Below, piece after piece: positions 19,336-28,018 of a stretch of 64,000 bases of DNA. Origin of the DNA: W-Chloroflexi-9 sp045863195 (GTDB lineage: Bacteria; Chloroflexota; Dehalococcoidia; UBA2979); the NCBI GenBank assembly GCA_045863195.1, contig BTUI01000001.1:186001-250000 (forward strand). Direction: 5' to 3'. Position 1 is the first letter of the stretch. The number at the start of each line of letters is the position of its first letter. A program made the translations under genes and the position numbers. The notes under the pieces are model-generated. The model did not search any database. It saw only the letters and a program-made list of their open reading frames with translations, and was not told the origin of the DNA.

Positions 19336-20702
19336 AGGGTGTCGTGATCGCGGGGACCGCGAGTGGTGTTGGGAAGACGACCATCACTTGCGGCCTGATC
19401 GGTGCGCTGCGTGCGCGCGGGCTGGCGGTGGCGCCGTTCAAGGTCGGACCGGACTACATCGACCCCTCCTACCATGCGCGGGCGGCGGGGCGACCGTGCC
19501 ACACGCTCGACTCGTGGATGGTTCCCCACGACGCGTTGCGACAGATCTTTGAGCGCGCGACACGCGACGCGGACATTGCCGTGATCGAAGGCGTGATGGG
19601 CCTGTTCGATGGCCGCTCTGGAGGCGGCGAGGCTGGTAGCACCGCCGAAGTGGCAAAGCTCCTCGGATTGCCCGTCATCCTGGTCGTGGATGCGGCGAAG
19701 ACGGCGCGCAGCGTGGCCGCGCAGGTCCTCGGTTTTCAGCGCTTCGATCCGGACCTGCGAGTAACGGGCGTCATTCTGAACAACGTGGCGAGCCCCAACC
19801 ACGCCTCGCTGTGTACGGAACCAATCGAGGCGGCGACCGGGCTCCCAGTGCTTGGCGCGCTGCAACGGACCGATGCGCTGCGCGTGCCCGAGCGGTACCT
19901 GGGCCTTGTGCCGACGGTTGAGGGTCGTGTGGCGGACCAGTTCTTCGCGGACGCCATCGAGCGCGTGAGTTCGCAGGTCGACCTCACGCAGCTACTGCGC
20001 CTCGCAGGGGAATCGAGTGCGCGGGACGCCAGCGGCGACACCTCGCCATGGCCTGCTGCCGCGCTCGGAGAGCGTGTGACGATCGCCGTCGCACATGACG
20101 AAGCGTTCAGCTTCATGTATCCGGAGAACCTCGACCTGCTGACGTCCTGGGGTGCTGTAATCGCGCCGTTCAGCCCGCTGCATGACCGCACGCTCCCGGC
20201 TGGGACTGCCGGCGTCTACCTCGGTGGCGGGTTCCCGGAACTGTACGCGCAGGGGTTGTCCGCCAACATGCCGATGTTGGCCTCGCTACGGGTGGCGGCG
20301 GCGCGCGGGCTCCCCATCTATGGGGAGTGCGGCGGCCTCATGTACCTGGGGCAGCAACTCACGGACAACGAAGGAGCCGTGCATGCGATGGCCGGCATCG
20401 TGCCGCTCCGCTCATCGATGGCAGAGCGCAGGCTCACGCTCGGTTACCGGATGGCAACGGCGCAGGCGGATGGCCCGCATCTCACACGCGGCCAGACGGT
20501 GCGCGGTCACGAGTTCCACTGGTCGACGCTCGAAGAGTCACCGGAACCGAAGCAGAGTGCCTACGCGACTGACCGCATGCGTCACGAAGGCTACGCGCGA
20601 GGCAATGTGTGGGCGTCATATGTGCATCTGCACTTCGCGACGGACGCCCACATCGCGCCACGGTTCATCGCGCAGTGCGAGGCTGCCGCCGCCGGCGGCT
20701 GA
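19332..20702 (+). CDS. cobB: cobyrinate a,c-diamide synthase, copy 1
   Basis: Amidates the a and c acetates of the corrin with glutamine and ATP (CobB/CbiA). 456 residues: N-terminal P-loop GTASGVGKTTI and FKVGPDYIDPSYH, then a class I glutamine amidotransferase half with VYLGGGFPELYA and YGECGGLMYLG (catalytic Cys) and RGHEFHWS. ATG overlaps the cobJ stop. A second, clearly homologous copy lies at 60423 in another riboswitch operon. Last plus-strand gene of this operon; cobF converges 13 bases later. Confidence 0.93.
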   Translation: MKGVVIAGTASGVGKTTITCGLIGALRARGLAVAPFKVGPDYIDPSYHARAAGRPCHTLDSWMVPHDALRQIFERATRDADIAVIEGVMGLFDGRSGGGEAGSTAEVAKLLGLPVILVVDAAKTARSVAAQVLGFQRFDPDLRVTGVILNNVASPNHASLCTEPIEAATGLPVLGALQRTDALRVPERYLGLVPTVEGRVADQFFADAIERVSSQVDLTQLLRLAGESSARDASGDTSPWPAAALGERVTIAVAHDEAFSFMYPENLDLLTSWGAVIAPFSPLHDRTLPAGTAGVYLGGGFPELYAQGLSANMPMLASLRVAAARGLPIYGECGGLMYLGQQLTDNEGAVHAMAGIVPLRSSMAERRLTLGYRMATAQADGPHLTRGQTVRGHEFHWSTLEESPEPKQSAYATDRMRHEGYARGNVWASYVHLHFATDAHIAPRFIAQCEAAAAGG

Positions 20703-20715
20703 CGCGCCAGCTCGC

Positions 20716-21480
20716 TTATTCAGAGGCTTTCCGTTTGAGCACGTAGGCGTCCATGATCCAGCCCTTGCGCGCGCGGGCCTCACTACGTACCCGCTCGATG
20801 TCGTCCATGACGGTCTGCAGGTCGCCGGAGACCAGGATCTCGTCTGCGGTACCGACGTAGGCGCCCCAGTAGATGTCGAGGTCCTCGTGTGCGACGTGCC
20901 TGAACGAGCAGTCGCCGTCGAGGAGCACGACCACGTCGTCGCTCTCGCTCGGAAAGCCCTCCTGCAGCCGGCGGCCGGTCGTGATCTGGATCGGGCCGCC
21001 GATGCGGTTGAGTGCGATCCGGTGCTTTGCGGCGAGCGCCTGCACGCTGGAGATCCCCGGGATCACCTCGTACTCGAAGGTGAGGACGCCCCGCGCGAGG
21101 ATGTGATCGATCACTCCCAGCGTGCTGTCGTAGAGCGAGGGGTCACCCCAGACGAGGAACGCCCCGCAGCCGTCATCCTCCAATTCGTCGCGGATCGCTG
21201 CCTCCCAGACCTCGGCCCGATGCTGGCGCCAGGCCTCGACGGCGGCGCGGTAGGGCACGGATGTACGATCGCGATCGGGATCGTTGATTTCGACGATGCG
21301 ATACGTCCGGTCGGTGATGTAGCGGTCGCAGATGTCCTGCCGGATGCGGACCAGATCGCGCGTTTCGTCACGCTTATCCATGACGAAGAAGACGTCGACC
21401 CGGTTCAGGGCATGGATGGCCTGCATGGTGAGGTACTCCGGATCGCCCGCGCCGATGCCGATAACCATAACTTTCCTCAC
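20716..21480 (-). CDS. cobF: precorrin-6A synthase (deacetylating)
   Basis: SAM-dependent C1 methyltransferase of the aerobic pathway that also removes the acetyl fragment from precorrin-5. 254 residues. VMVIGIGAGDPEYLTMQAIHALNRVDVFFVMDK is the CobF opening, which differs from the other methylases in the window, followed by FLVWGDPSLYDSTLGVI and VIPGISSVQALAAKHRIALN. GTG 21480 is set by GGAGGA six bases upstream. It converges on cobB and is divergent from cobK. It can stand in for the missing CbiD activity, making the ring route a hybrid. Confidence 0.92.
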   Translation of the reverse strand: MRKVMVIGIGAGDPEYLTMQAIHALNRVDVFFVMDKRDETRDLVRIRQDICDRYITDRTYRIVEINDPDRDRTSVPYRAAVEAWRQHRAEVWEAAIRDELEDDGCGAFLVWGDPSLYDSTLGVIDHILARGVLTFEYEVIPGISSVQALAAKHRIALNRIGGPIQITTGRRLQEGFPSESDDVVVLLDGDCSFRHVAHEDLDIYWGAYVGTADEILVSGDLQTVMDDIERVRSEARARKGWIMDAYVLKRKASE

Positions 21481-21591
21481 CGCGCGTCCTCCGCCCGGGC
21501 TGTCCACGCCGAACAGCACCTTTCTCCGCGTTTCGAGCCACTGTATGCCGCTAAAGACACTGGGCGGCAAGCGGATGCTATCGTTCTGGCC

Positions 21592-22344
21592 GTGACTCGA
21601 GTGCTCATCCTCGGTGGTACGGGCGACGCGCGGCGGCTGGCGTCGCTCGCCGCGACTGCCGGGTTCGACGTGATCTCGTCGCTCGCCGGCCGGACGACCA
21701 ACCCCGACCTCCCCGAGGGCGAGGTGCGCGTCGGCGGCTTCGGCAGAGCAGACGGGCTCGCCGCGTACCTGCGCGCCGAGGGCGTCGAACTGCTGGTCGA
21801 CGCGACACACCCGTTTGCCGACCGGATCTCGGTGAGTGCGGCGGTGGCCGCGGCGGCGACCGGAGTGCCGCGACTGCTCCTCGAACGTCCCCGGTGGGAG
21901 GAGACGCCGGGCGACTGCTGGATACGCGTGGAGAGCGCCGCCGCCGCCGCGATGGCGCTGCCCAGGCTCGCGCAGCGGGTGTTCCTCACGATCGGGCGGC
22001 AGGAATTGGCCGCGTTCGCGCCCCTCGAACACCTGTGGTTCCTGTCCCGCATGATCGAAGCGCCTGGAGTCGAAACGCGACGGCCGCCAGGGGAATTGCT
22101 ACTCGACCGAGGGCCGTTTAGCGACGACGGCGAGCGCGCGCTCATGCGGGCGCATCGCATCGAGGTGCTGGTGACGCGCAACAGTGGGGGCGAGGAGACG
22201 TATCCGAAGATCGCCGCGGCGCGGTCGCTCCGGCTGCCCGTCGTGATGATCGATCGGCCTCAGTTGCCCGCGAGCGATATCGTCGACGGCCCGGCGGCCG
22301 CGCTGACCTGGCTGCTGGCACAAGGCGCGGGGCGTTTCCTTTAA
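21592..22344 (+). CDS. cobK: precorrin-6A reductase
   Basis: NAD(P)H reduction of (cobalt-)precorrin-6A to 6B (CobK/CbiJ). 250 residues. VLILGGTGDARRLASL is the dinucleotide-binding start; LVDATHPFADRIS and LLERPRW, FLTIGRQEL and VTRNSGGEETYPKIAAA are conserved across the family. GTG 21592 is preceded by a TGCTATCGT extended -10-like element ending only seven bases upstream, so the mRNA may be leaderless. Divergent from cobF with 111 bases between them. Confidence 0.92.
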   Translation: MTRVLILGGTGDARRLASLAATAGFDVISSLAGRTTNPDLPEGEVRVGGFGRADGLAAYLRAEGVELLVDATHPFADRISVSAAVAAAATGVPRLLLERPRWEETPGDCWIRVESAAAAAMALPRLAQRVFLTIGRQELAAFAPLEHLWFLSRMIEAPGVETRRPPGELLLDRGPFSDDGERALMRAHRIEVLVTRNSGGEETYPKIAAARSLRLPVVMIDRPQLPASDIVDGPAAALTWLLAQGAGRFL

Positions 22345-22670
22345 GTCCACGCCGTCATCACCAGGTCACGAACATAGGTATGTCCGTTCGCCTGTGCGTA
22401 ACCGGGCCGCGGCCGAGCTCCGCTTCCGATGCGTAGTCGCTCTTGCGCGATAGTCGTTAGACATAGGCGTTACGTTCCCCACCCGCCGGATTCACCGCTC
22501 GCGATGCTGCTCCTACCGAACGCGCACTTCTTTGGTCAACGGGATCCGCGACCGCTCGGCTCTCAGGACGGCAGGCTAGCGCTGCAACGGATTGTCCTTG
22601 GAACGTCATCGCGCCGCACCGCTCCGCGCTAGAGAACGAAAAGCCCGATTGGAATTGGCGTATTCGCGGA
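22345..22670. other. non-coding stretch after cobK
   Basis: About 325 bases in which I see no gene, structured RNA or repeat. It borders the stretch of decayed genes that follows. Confidence 0.4.
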
Positions 22671-23465
22671 TCATTTCGCTGGTCGAAGGGCTGCCAGTAC
22701 CGACTTCGGCCGGCTGCTCGTCGTCGAGATGGCGCCGAAGTACACGCCTCCCAGCACGACCGCAGCGCCAGCGAGGAAGAGGCCGCTAACTGCCTCACCC
22801 GCGAGCCACGTGCCCGCGGGCACGGCAACGAGCGGCAAGAGCACAGCTGAATACGAGGCCGCAGACGCGGTCCAGTGTGCGAGTACCCAGACGAACAAAA
22901 CAAACGCGACTGTGGAGCTGGCGACCAGCCAGACGAATGCGATCCACGTTGCTGGCAGCGAGGGCAGCGTCTGCCGTTCGCCGGCGCCGACGGCGGCCGC
23001 AAACAGCACGAGAGCGCCAGCAGCCATCGCCACCGCATTGGTGCTGATCGGATGGCTGCGCGGGAACCCTCGGACGACGATGCCGGCGACTGCTGCGCAG
23101 CCGGGCCGCGAAAAAGAGCGCGAGCAACGAGGCCAGCGGTATGTCGAGGCGCAGTTGCGCAAGGAAGATCGTGGCGGTGCCCACCAGTGCGGCGACACAC
23201 TAACGAATCCTCGAGCGCGGAATTGCTCCTGTCCGATGGCCGCGGCGATAAGCAGCGTTAGTAGGGGGATGGTCGAGAAGGCCACGGAAGCCATGCCGGC
23301 AGGAATCTCAACGAGCGCCCAGTAGAGCAAGGCGTAGTTCACGCCAAAGTTCAACGTCCCGAACAGCAATGCGCCGATCAGCGCACGTCCCGATGGCAGT
23401 GAGAGACGCCGAATCCTGACCACGGCGAAGAGCACGAGTGTTGCCGCACCGTGGCGCCGCAGCAA
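22671..23465 (-). pseudogene. EamA/DMT-type transporter, frameshifted and N-terminally truncated
   Basis: Two halves of a drug/metabolite transporter are readable: FGTLNFGVNYALLYWALVEIPAGMASVAF with TIPLLTLLIAAAIGQEQ, and later NAVAMAAGALVLFAAAVGAGE, VLAHWTASAASYSAVLLPLVAV and LAGAAVVLGGVYFG. Between about 23095 and 23205 the same DNA makes sense only in another frame (GTATIFLAQLRLDIPLASLLALFFAARL), so one frameshift and a second compensating one have hit the gene. The first transmembrane helix is also missing at the right end, where the response-regulator fragment begins. Not expected to work. Confidence 0.7.
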
Positions 23466-23480
23466 CAGCCGTTTGCGCAG

Positions 23481-23978
23481 ATAGTGCTACGCGAACCGGC
23501 CCTCGGGAGGAGCATCCCGGTCATAGCTGTCGTTGACCGTTCACAGCTGGCGGCGGTCGGTCCCGGCGTAAAGGGTCACGACTTCGTGCTAAAACCCGTG
23601 GACGAGCATGAGATGCGCGCGCGCATGTGCCGCCTGATTTCCGATCGCACGGGGCACGACAATGGGCTCCTGATGCAGCACGGTTCTCTCACGATCGATC
23701 TAGAGCGCCACAAGGTGATGGTTGACGATGAACTGGTGGACCTTACCTACACGGAGTAGGAGCTCCTCTGCTTCCTGTCGTTGAACCCTGGCAGGCCCGT
23801 CACCCGAGAGGCGCTACTAACCCAGATCTGGGGCTACAGCTATTTCGGTGGCTCGCGCATGGTCGATGTGCACGTGCGGCGCATCCGCTCGAAAATCGAG
23901 TCGCGCGAGCAGTTCATCGAGACGATTCGGAATGTGGGCTACGGGTTCATCGAGCGGACGGAACAGTCGCGACCCTGA
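23481..23978 (+). pseudogene. OmpR-family response regulator, truncated and interrupted by a stop
   Basis: The end of a receiver domain is readable (SIPVIAVVDRSQL, HDFVLKPVDEHEMRARM, with the conserved Lys of the KP motif), followed by a winged-helix DNA-binding domain (LTIDLERHKVMVDDELVDLTYTE, then ELLCFLSLNPGRPVTREALL and MVDVHVRRIRSKIE). An in-frame TAG at 23757-23759 splits the winged helix right after TYTE. The first two thirds of the receiver domain, including the phosphorylated Asp, are absent. The left end abuts the truncated EamA gene, which suggests a deletion fused two broken genes. Confidence 0.75.
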
Positions 23979-24106
23979 GCGAACGGCCGAAGCCGGCTTG
24001 GCGGGTGCTTGCGATCGACTGCGAGTCGGTGGAGGACAGCGCATGCGAGCTCCTGCTACCGCCGGGGTGTCCTGATGCGTGAGCCGAGGAGATTGAGACC
24101 GCCCCG

Positions 24107-24626
24107 ATGATCGATGAGACCGGATCCATATCGCACGCGCAGGCGTTCATGCGAGCGAACGGGGAATGGGTACGCGACCTCCCCCTGGGCACGCTTCACG
24201 TCCGGCGGCGGCGGCAGCTGGCAATCCTCACGTGCATGGACTCCGGCTACACCCCGAGGGGGTGCTCGGGGTGACACTGGGCGACGCGCATGTCGTGCGG
24301 AATGCCGGTGGCCGCGTCACCAACGATGTGATCCGCTCGCTGGTGCTCTCGGCGCACGTACTCGGGACCGGTGCGTGCGTGGTGATCCACCACACCGACT
24401 GCGGACTCCACGGAACGACCACGAAGCGCTCCGTGCGCGGGTAGGAGCGGCGACCGGGCAGGAGGCTTCCGGGCTCGAATTCCTTCCCTTCGCTGACGTC
24501 GCGGAGAGCGTCCGCGAGGATCTTGCCCTGCTCCGCGCCGGCCCGCTCCTGCCTGCCGATTACGAACTGCTCGGCTACGACGTAGCCACCGGGCGTCTCG
24601 AGCCGATTACGGAAAGCTGCCGGTGA
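24107..24626 (+). pseudogene. beta-class carbonic anhydrase with two frameshifts
   Basis: Reads as a beta-carbonic anhydrase in three successive frames: MIDETGSISHAQAFMRANGEW to ILTCMDS (zinc-ligand Cys) in the first; LHPEGVLGVTLGDAHVVRNAGGRV and VVIHHTDCGLHG (zinc-ligand His and Cys) in the second; NDHEALRARVG, FLPFADVAESVREDLALLR and LGYDVATGRLEPI in the third. The breaks are near 24244 and 24410. The Arg after CMDS is lost at the first break. All segments are otherwise well conserved, so decay is recent or these are sequencing errors. Confidence 0.75.
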
Positions 24627-24920
24627 GCAACCCTCAGGGGCCACGCTTGGCGTAGCACGGCGATGCCACACGGCCTCCCCGCAGGCGCCACATGAGGTCC
24701 GCGCGTCCCCACATGGGAATGTCGCGAAGCAGTTCGTTGGGCGCGAGCCACGGGGGACGACGTTTGCACCGAGAGGCCTCGGTGCGTTGACGGTGCTGGT
24801 CCTGAAGACAGGTAGCCAAGGCCAAGTCACCCGCCGCAGTCTGGATGTAGTACGCGTGAGACGCGCCGTTCACACAGAGTTCATGCGTCTATCGCACGCG
24901 GGAAACGCCCGGCAGCGAGC
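24627..24920. other. non-coding stretch before the fmdE leader
   Basis: Nearly 300 bases with no gene that I can support on either strand. The short open frames present have no recognisable motif. Confidence 0.35.
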
Positions 24921-24980
24921 CTGTGGTGGTGAGAGACAAGCGAGCGGCTCCAGCGAAGCGCCGCCCACCGAGCACAGAGG
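24921..24980 (+). promoter_or_regulatory. structured leader overlapping the fmdE ribosome binding site
   Basis: Three stacked stems can be drawn: CTGTG (24921-24925) with CACAG (24973-24977), GGTG (24928-24931) with CACC (24966-24969), and GCGGC (24944-24948) with GCCGC (24960-24964). The outer stem covers the first bases of AGAGG (24976-24980), the ribosome binding site of fmdE. This could be a molybdenum-linked switch or a simple translation brake; the motif is not one I recognise with certainty. Confidence 0.4.
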
Positions 24981-24986
24981 GACGAC

Positions 24987-25586
24987 GTGACCGCCCAGGT
25001 AGCGCCCCTATCCGCTGGCCTGCTCGAGGCCGCGCTTCGCGCGACGGCCGAGCGCCACCACCGGCTCTGCCCGCGCCAGGTGCTCGGGGTACGCATTGGG
25101 CTCGCGGCCAGCGCCGCGCTCGGTCTCGCACTACCGCAGACGGACAAGCGCCTGCTGGCCGTGGTCGAGACCGACGGCTGCTTCGTCGACGGCGTCGAGG
25201 CGGCGACCGGTTGCAGCATCGGTCACCGCACGCTGCGCCTCGAGGATTGCGGCAAGGTTGCGGCGACGTTCGTGGACGTCAAGGCGAGGCGGGCTGTGCG
25301 TATCGTCCCCCGACGGGACATCCGCACGCGGGCGGCTGTCTACGCGCCAGGGGAGGCCCGTCACTACCACGCGCAGCTGCGCGGCTACCAAGTAATGCCG
25401 GATGACGAACTGCTCGCCGTGCGCGAGGTCGAACTCACGCTCGACCTCGACCGCCTGCTCGGCCGCGCAGGTGTGCGCGTCGACTGCACGGTCTGCGGCG
25501 AAGAGGTCCTCAACGGGCGCGAGTTGCGGTCGGCGCAGGACGAACCGGTCTGCCCATCGTGTGCGTTCGGCGCGTATTACCGCTGA
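24987..25586 (+). CDS. FmdE-family protein with C-terminal zinc ribbon
   Basis: A 199-residue protein like subunit E of formylmethanofuran dehydrogenase: ERHHRLCPRQVLGVRIGLAA, the Cys-rich ETDGCFVDGVEAATGCSIGHRTLRLEDCGK, and a C-terminal CTVCGEE ... CPSCAFGAYY ribbon. In bacteria such proteins often occur with molybdopterin enzymes, with no proven reaction. No other formylmethanofuran genes are seen; the neighbours are mobA and nitrate reductase, so a role in molybdenum cofactor handling is more likely than C1 metabolism, by context only. GTG start with AGAGG six bases upstream. Confidence 0.75.
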   Translation: MTAQVAPLSAGLLEAALRATAERHHRLCPRQVLGVRIGLAASAALGLALPQTDKRLLAVVETDGCFVDGVEAATGCSIGHRTLRLEDCGKVAATFVDVKARRAVRIVPRRDIRTRAAVYAPGEARHYHAQLRGYQVMPDDELLAVREVELTLDLDRLLGRAGVRVDCTVCGEEVLNGRELRSAQDEPVCPSCAFGAYYR

Positions 25587-25608
25587 GTCTCGACGAGGCC
25601 GGCTCGCA

Positions 25609-26280
25609 CTACGCGCGCCCCAACCGCTCCTGCGCGTCCAGGCGGGCCGCCACCGTTTCCGCCTGCGCCAGCTCGGCCGGCGTATTCACGCCGAGGAACG
25701 ATACGCCTTCGGGATCGGCGCTCGCCCAGTCCGTCCACTCCACGCGCAGCGCCCTTGGGTCGCCGGCGAGGAGCGAGGGGGCCCGCTCGCCGGCGGCGAG
25801 CAGCGCTTCGACAGCCGGCAGCGCGTCGCGCCGGATCGCGCTGCACAGCGGCTGAGGCCTGCCCTCGTGCAACGGCATCACGATCGCGTGTGCGTGCGCG
25901 CGCTCGGCGAGCATGCGCAGCAGGGCGGGGCGAACGAACGGCGTATCGCAGCCGAGGATGAGACTGACCGGAGCACGCACGACGGCGAGCCCGGCAGCGA
26001 TCGCCGGGAGCGGCCCTAAAGCCTCGTGAGCGTCGCGCACCACCGTCAGTGGCACGTCACAGTGCACCGGCGGCAACTCCTGCCGCGACGCGATCACCAG
26101 CACGATCTCCTCGAGCCCCGGGAGCTGATCGAGCGCCTCGAGCGTGCGCTGCAGCAGCGTGCGCCCGGCCAGCACAAGGGACGCCTTGTCGCGCCCCATC
26201 CTCGAGGACCGCCCTCCGGCGAGGACGACCGCCCCCACGCCGGACGCCGCTCTCGGATGTAACTCGCCGGGACGATCCAT
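25609..26280 (-). CDS. mobA: molybdenum cofactor guanylyltransferase
   Basis: Transfers GMP to molybdopterin to form the guanine dinucleotide cofactor needed by nitrate reductase. 223 residues, slightly longer than many MobA. AVVLAGGRSSRMGRDKASLVLAGRTLL is the nucleotide-binding start, GPLPAIAAGL the central loop, and LGCDTPFVRP holds the metal-binding Asp; GVNTPAELAQAE closes the fold. Encoded on the minus strand between fmdE and nirA, convergent with fmdE, so it has its own promoter in the 26281-26500 gap. Confidence 0.88.
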   Translation of the reverse strand: MDRPGELHPRAASGVGAVVLAGGRSSRMGRDKASLVLAGRTLLQRTLEALDQLPGLEEIVLVIASRQELPPVHCDVPLTVVRDAHEALGPLPAIAAGLAVVRAPVSLILGCDTPFVRPALLRMLAERAHAHAIVMPLHEGRPQPLCSAIRRDALPAVEALLAAGERAPSLLAGDPRALRVEWTDWASADPEGVSFLGVNTPAELAQAETVAARLDAQERLGRA

Positions 26281-26500
26281 CGCACGCTCCGATGATCGCC
26301 GTCTCCCGCGTCACCTGCGCGGACGACTTCGCCATCGTATCGGGCCGGTGTGATCACGCGGCGCCCACGCTAGGCATGGCTGAAGTCCGGCCGAGACTCA
26401 GGCGTGACATCGAATTCATCAGCGCGAAATCGTCTCGTCCACGCCCCGAAACAGCGCTCCGCTCTAATCACACCAGTGGTTGCGGAAGGGCTGATGCGCG

Positions 26501-28018
26501 ATGAACAAGTTCGAGGCGATGAAAGCCGCGAAAGACGGCCTCGATGTGTGGCCCGACCTCGTCCGCTATTCATCCGAGTGCACGCCCATCGCCGACATCC
26601 CCGAGGACGACCTGCAGCGCATGAAGTGGTACGGGGTGTTCCACCGCCCGCAGCGTGCCGGCACCTTCATGATGCGCCTCCGCGTTACCGGTGGACGCCT
26701 GACCACGGCGCAGGCCTTCGCGATCGCCGATGTGGCCGCGGAGTTCGGACACGGCACTGCCGATATCACCTCGCGCCAGAACATCCAGTTGCGCGACCTG
26801 TCGCTGTACGACATCCCGACCGTCATCGAACGGCTGGCGGCGGCCGGCGTGTCCAGCCTCCAGACGGGGCTCGACAACGTCCGGAACTACATCGGCTGCC
26901 CGCTCGCCGGTATCGACGGCGAGGAGTTGCTCGACACCACTGCGCTGCTCGACGCGATCGGCGACGCGCACCTGCTCGTGCGCGAGTTCAGCAACCTGCC
27001 GCGCAAGTTCAATCTCTCGCTCGCCGGCTGCCGCGAGGACTGCGGTCACGCCCAGACGCAGGACCTCGGCTTCGTCCCCGCGACGCGCGAGGTGGACGGG
27101 CGCGAGATCGCCGGATTCAACGTGCTCGTGGGCGGCGCCCTCGGTGGCACCAGCCCGCGCCTCGCCACGCCGCTCGACGTGTTCGTCGAGCCGGACGGGG
27201 TCGTCGACGTGTTCACGGCGCTGCTGCGGGTGTACCGCGACCACGGCCCGCGCGAGAAGCGCACGCATGCGCGCCTCAAGTGGCTGCTCGACGCGTGGGG
27301 CGAGCCGCGGCTGCGCGACGCCGTCGAGGCGGAGGTCGGTCACCCGCTGGCCCGCGCCGGCCGCGACGAGCGCGTACGCGTCGCCGGGGACCACCTCGGC
27401 GTGCACGCCCAGCGCCAGCCCGGCCTCTCGTACGTGGGACTCCACGTGCCGGTCGGCCGCATCACCGCGGACCAACTGGCCGGACTCGCGCATCTCGCCG
27501 AGCGCTACGGCGAGGGCGAGCTGCGGCTGACCGTCGACCAGAACGTCGTGCTGCCCGGCGTCGCCGACGCGGCTCTGCCGGGCCTGCTCGCGGCGCCGCT
27601 GCTCGAGGAATTGCGGCCTGATCCCGGCGTGCTCTGGCGCAACCTCGTCGTGTGCACGGGCAACGACTATTGCCACTACTCCCTCATCGACACCAAGAAC
27701 CGGGCGCTCGAGGTCGTCGCCGAGCTCGAGCGCCGCGGCGTCGACGCGCCCGAGGGCACGCGCATCCACATGTCCGGCTGCGTGCACGCGTGCGGGAAGC
27801 ACCACATCGCGGACATCGGGCTGCAGGGCGCGAACGTGCGCATCGACGGACGTGTCGAGGAGGCGGCCGACATCTTTACCGGCGGGCGCCTCGGCGTCGA
27901 CGGCAAGCTCGCCGTGCGCGTCGCCGACAAGGTGCCGATGGCGAACATGGCCGACGCCCTGGAGACGATGCTCCGCGAGCGAGTCGAGCGAGTGCCGCTG
28001 ACGGCCGTCCGTGCCTAG
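26501..28018 (+). CDS. nirA: ferredoxin-type assimilatory nitrite reductase
   Basis: Six-electron reduction of nitrite to ammonia at a siroheme coupled to a [4Fe-4S] cluster. 505 residues with two nitrite/sulfite reductase repeats: TADITSRQNIQLRDL and LRLTVDQNVVLPGV. The cluster ligands are CTGNDYC (CX5C) and GCVHACGKHH (CX3C) in the C-terminal half. The CTGNDYC form and the neighbouring nitrate reductase and transporter favour nitrite over sulfite. GGAAGGG lies ten bases before ATG. Siroheme for it comes from precorrin-2, shared with the B12 pathway. Confidence 0.9.
   Translation: MNKFEAMKAAKDGLDVWPDLVRYSSECTPIADIPEDDLQRMKWYGVFHRPQRAGTFMMRLRVTGGRLTTAQAFAIADVAAEFGHGTADITSRQNIQLRDLSLYDIPTVIERLAAAGVSSLQTGLDNVRNYIGCPLAGIDGEELLDTTALLDAIGDAHLLVREFSNLPRKFNLSLAGCREDCGHAQTQDLGFVPATREVDGREIAGFNVLVGGALGGTSPRLATPLDVFVEPDGVVDVFTALLRVYRDHGPREKRTHARLKWLLDAWGEPRLRDAVEAEVGHPLARAGRDERVRVAGDHLGVHAQRQPGLSYVGLHVPVGRITADQLAGLAHLAERYGEGELRLTVDQNVVLPGVADAALPGLLAAPLLEELRPDPGVLWRNLVVCTGNDYCHYSLIDTKNRALEVVAELERRGVDAPEGTRIHMSGCVHACGKHHIADIGLQGANVRIDGRVEEAADIFTGGRLGVDGKLAVRVADKVPMANMADALETMLRERVERVPLTAVRA

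Noticed and set aside
20182..22344. 720-codon open frame on the plus strand across the end of cobB, cobF and cobK
   Set aside because: Only its last 250 codons are real (cobK). The rest is out of frame with cobB or antisense to cobF and shows no protein motif; long spurious frames are expected at this GC content.
26570..27805. 411-codon minus-strand frame antisense to nirA
   Set aside because: nirA cluster and repeat motifs are definitive; this is its shadow.
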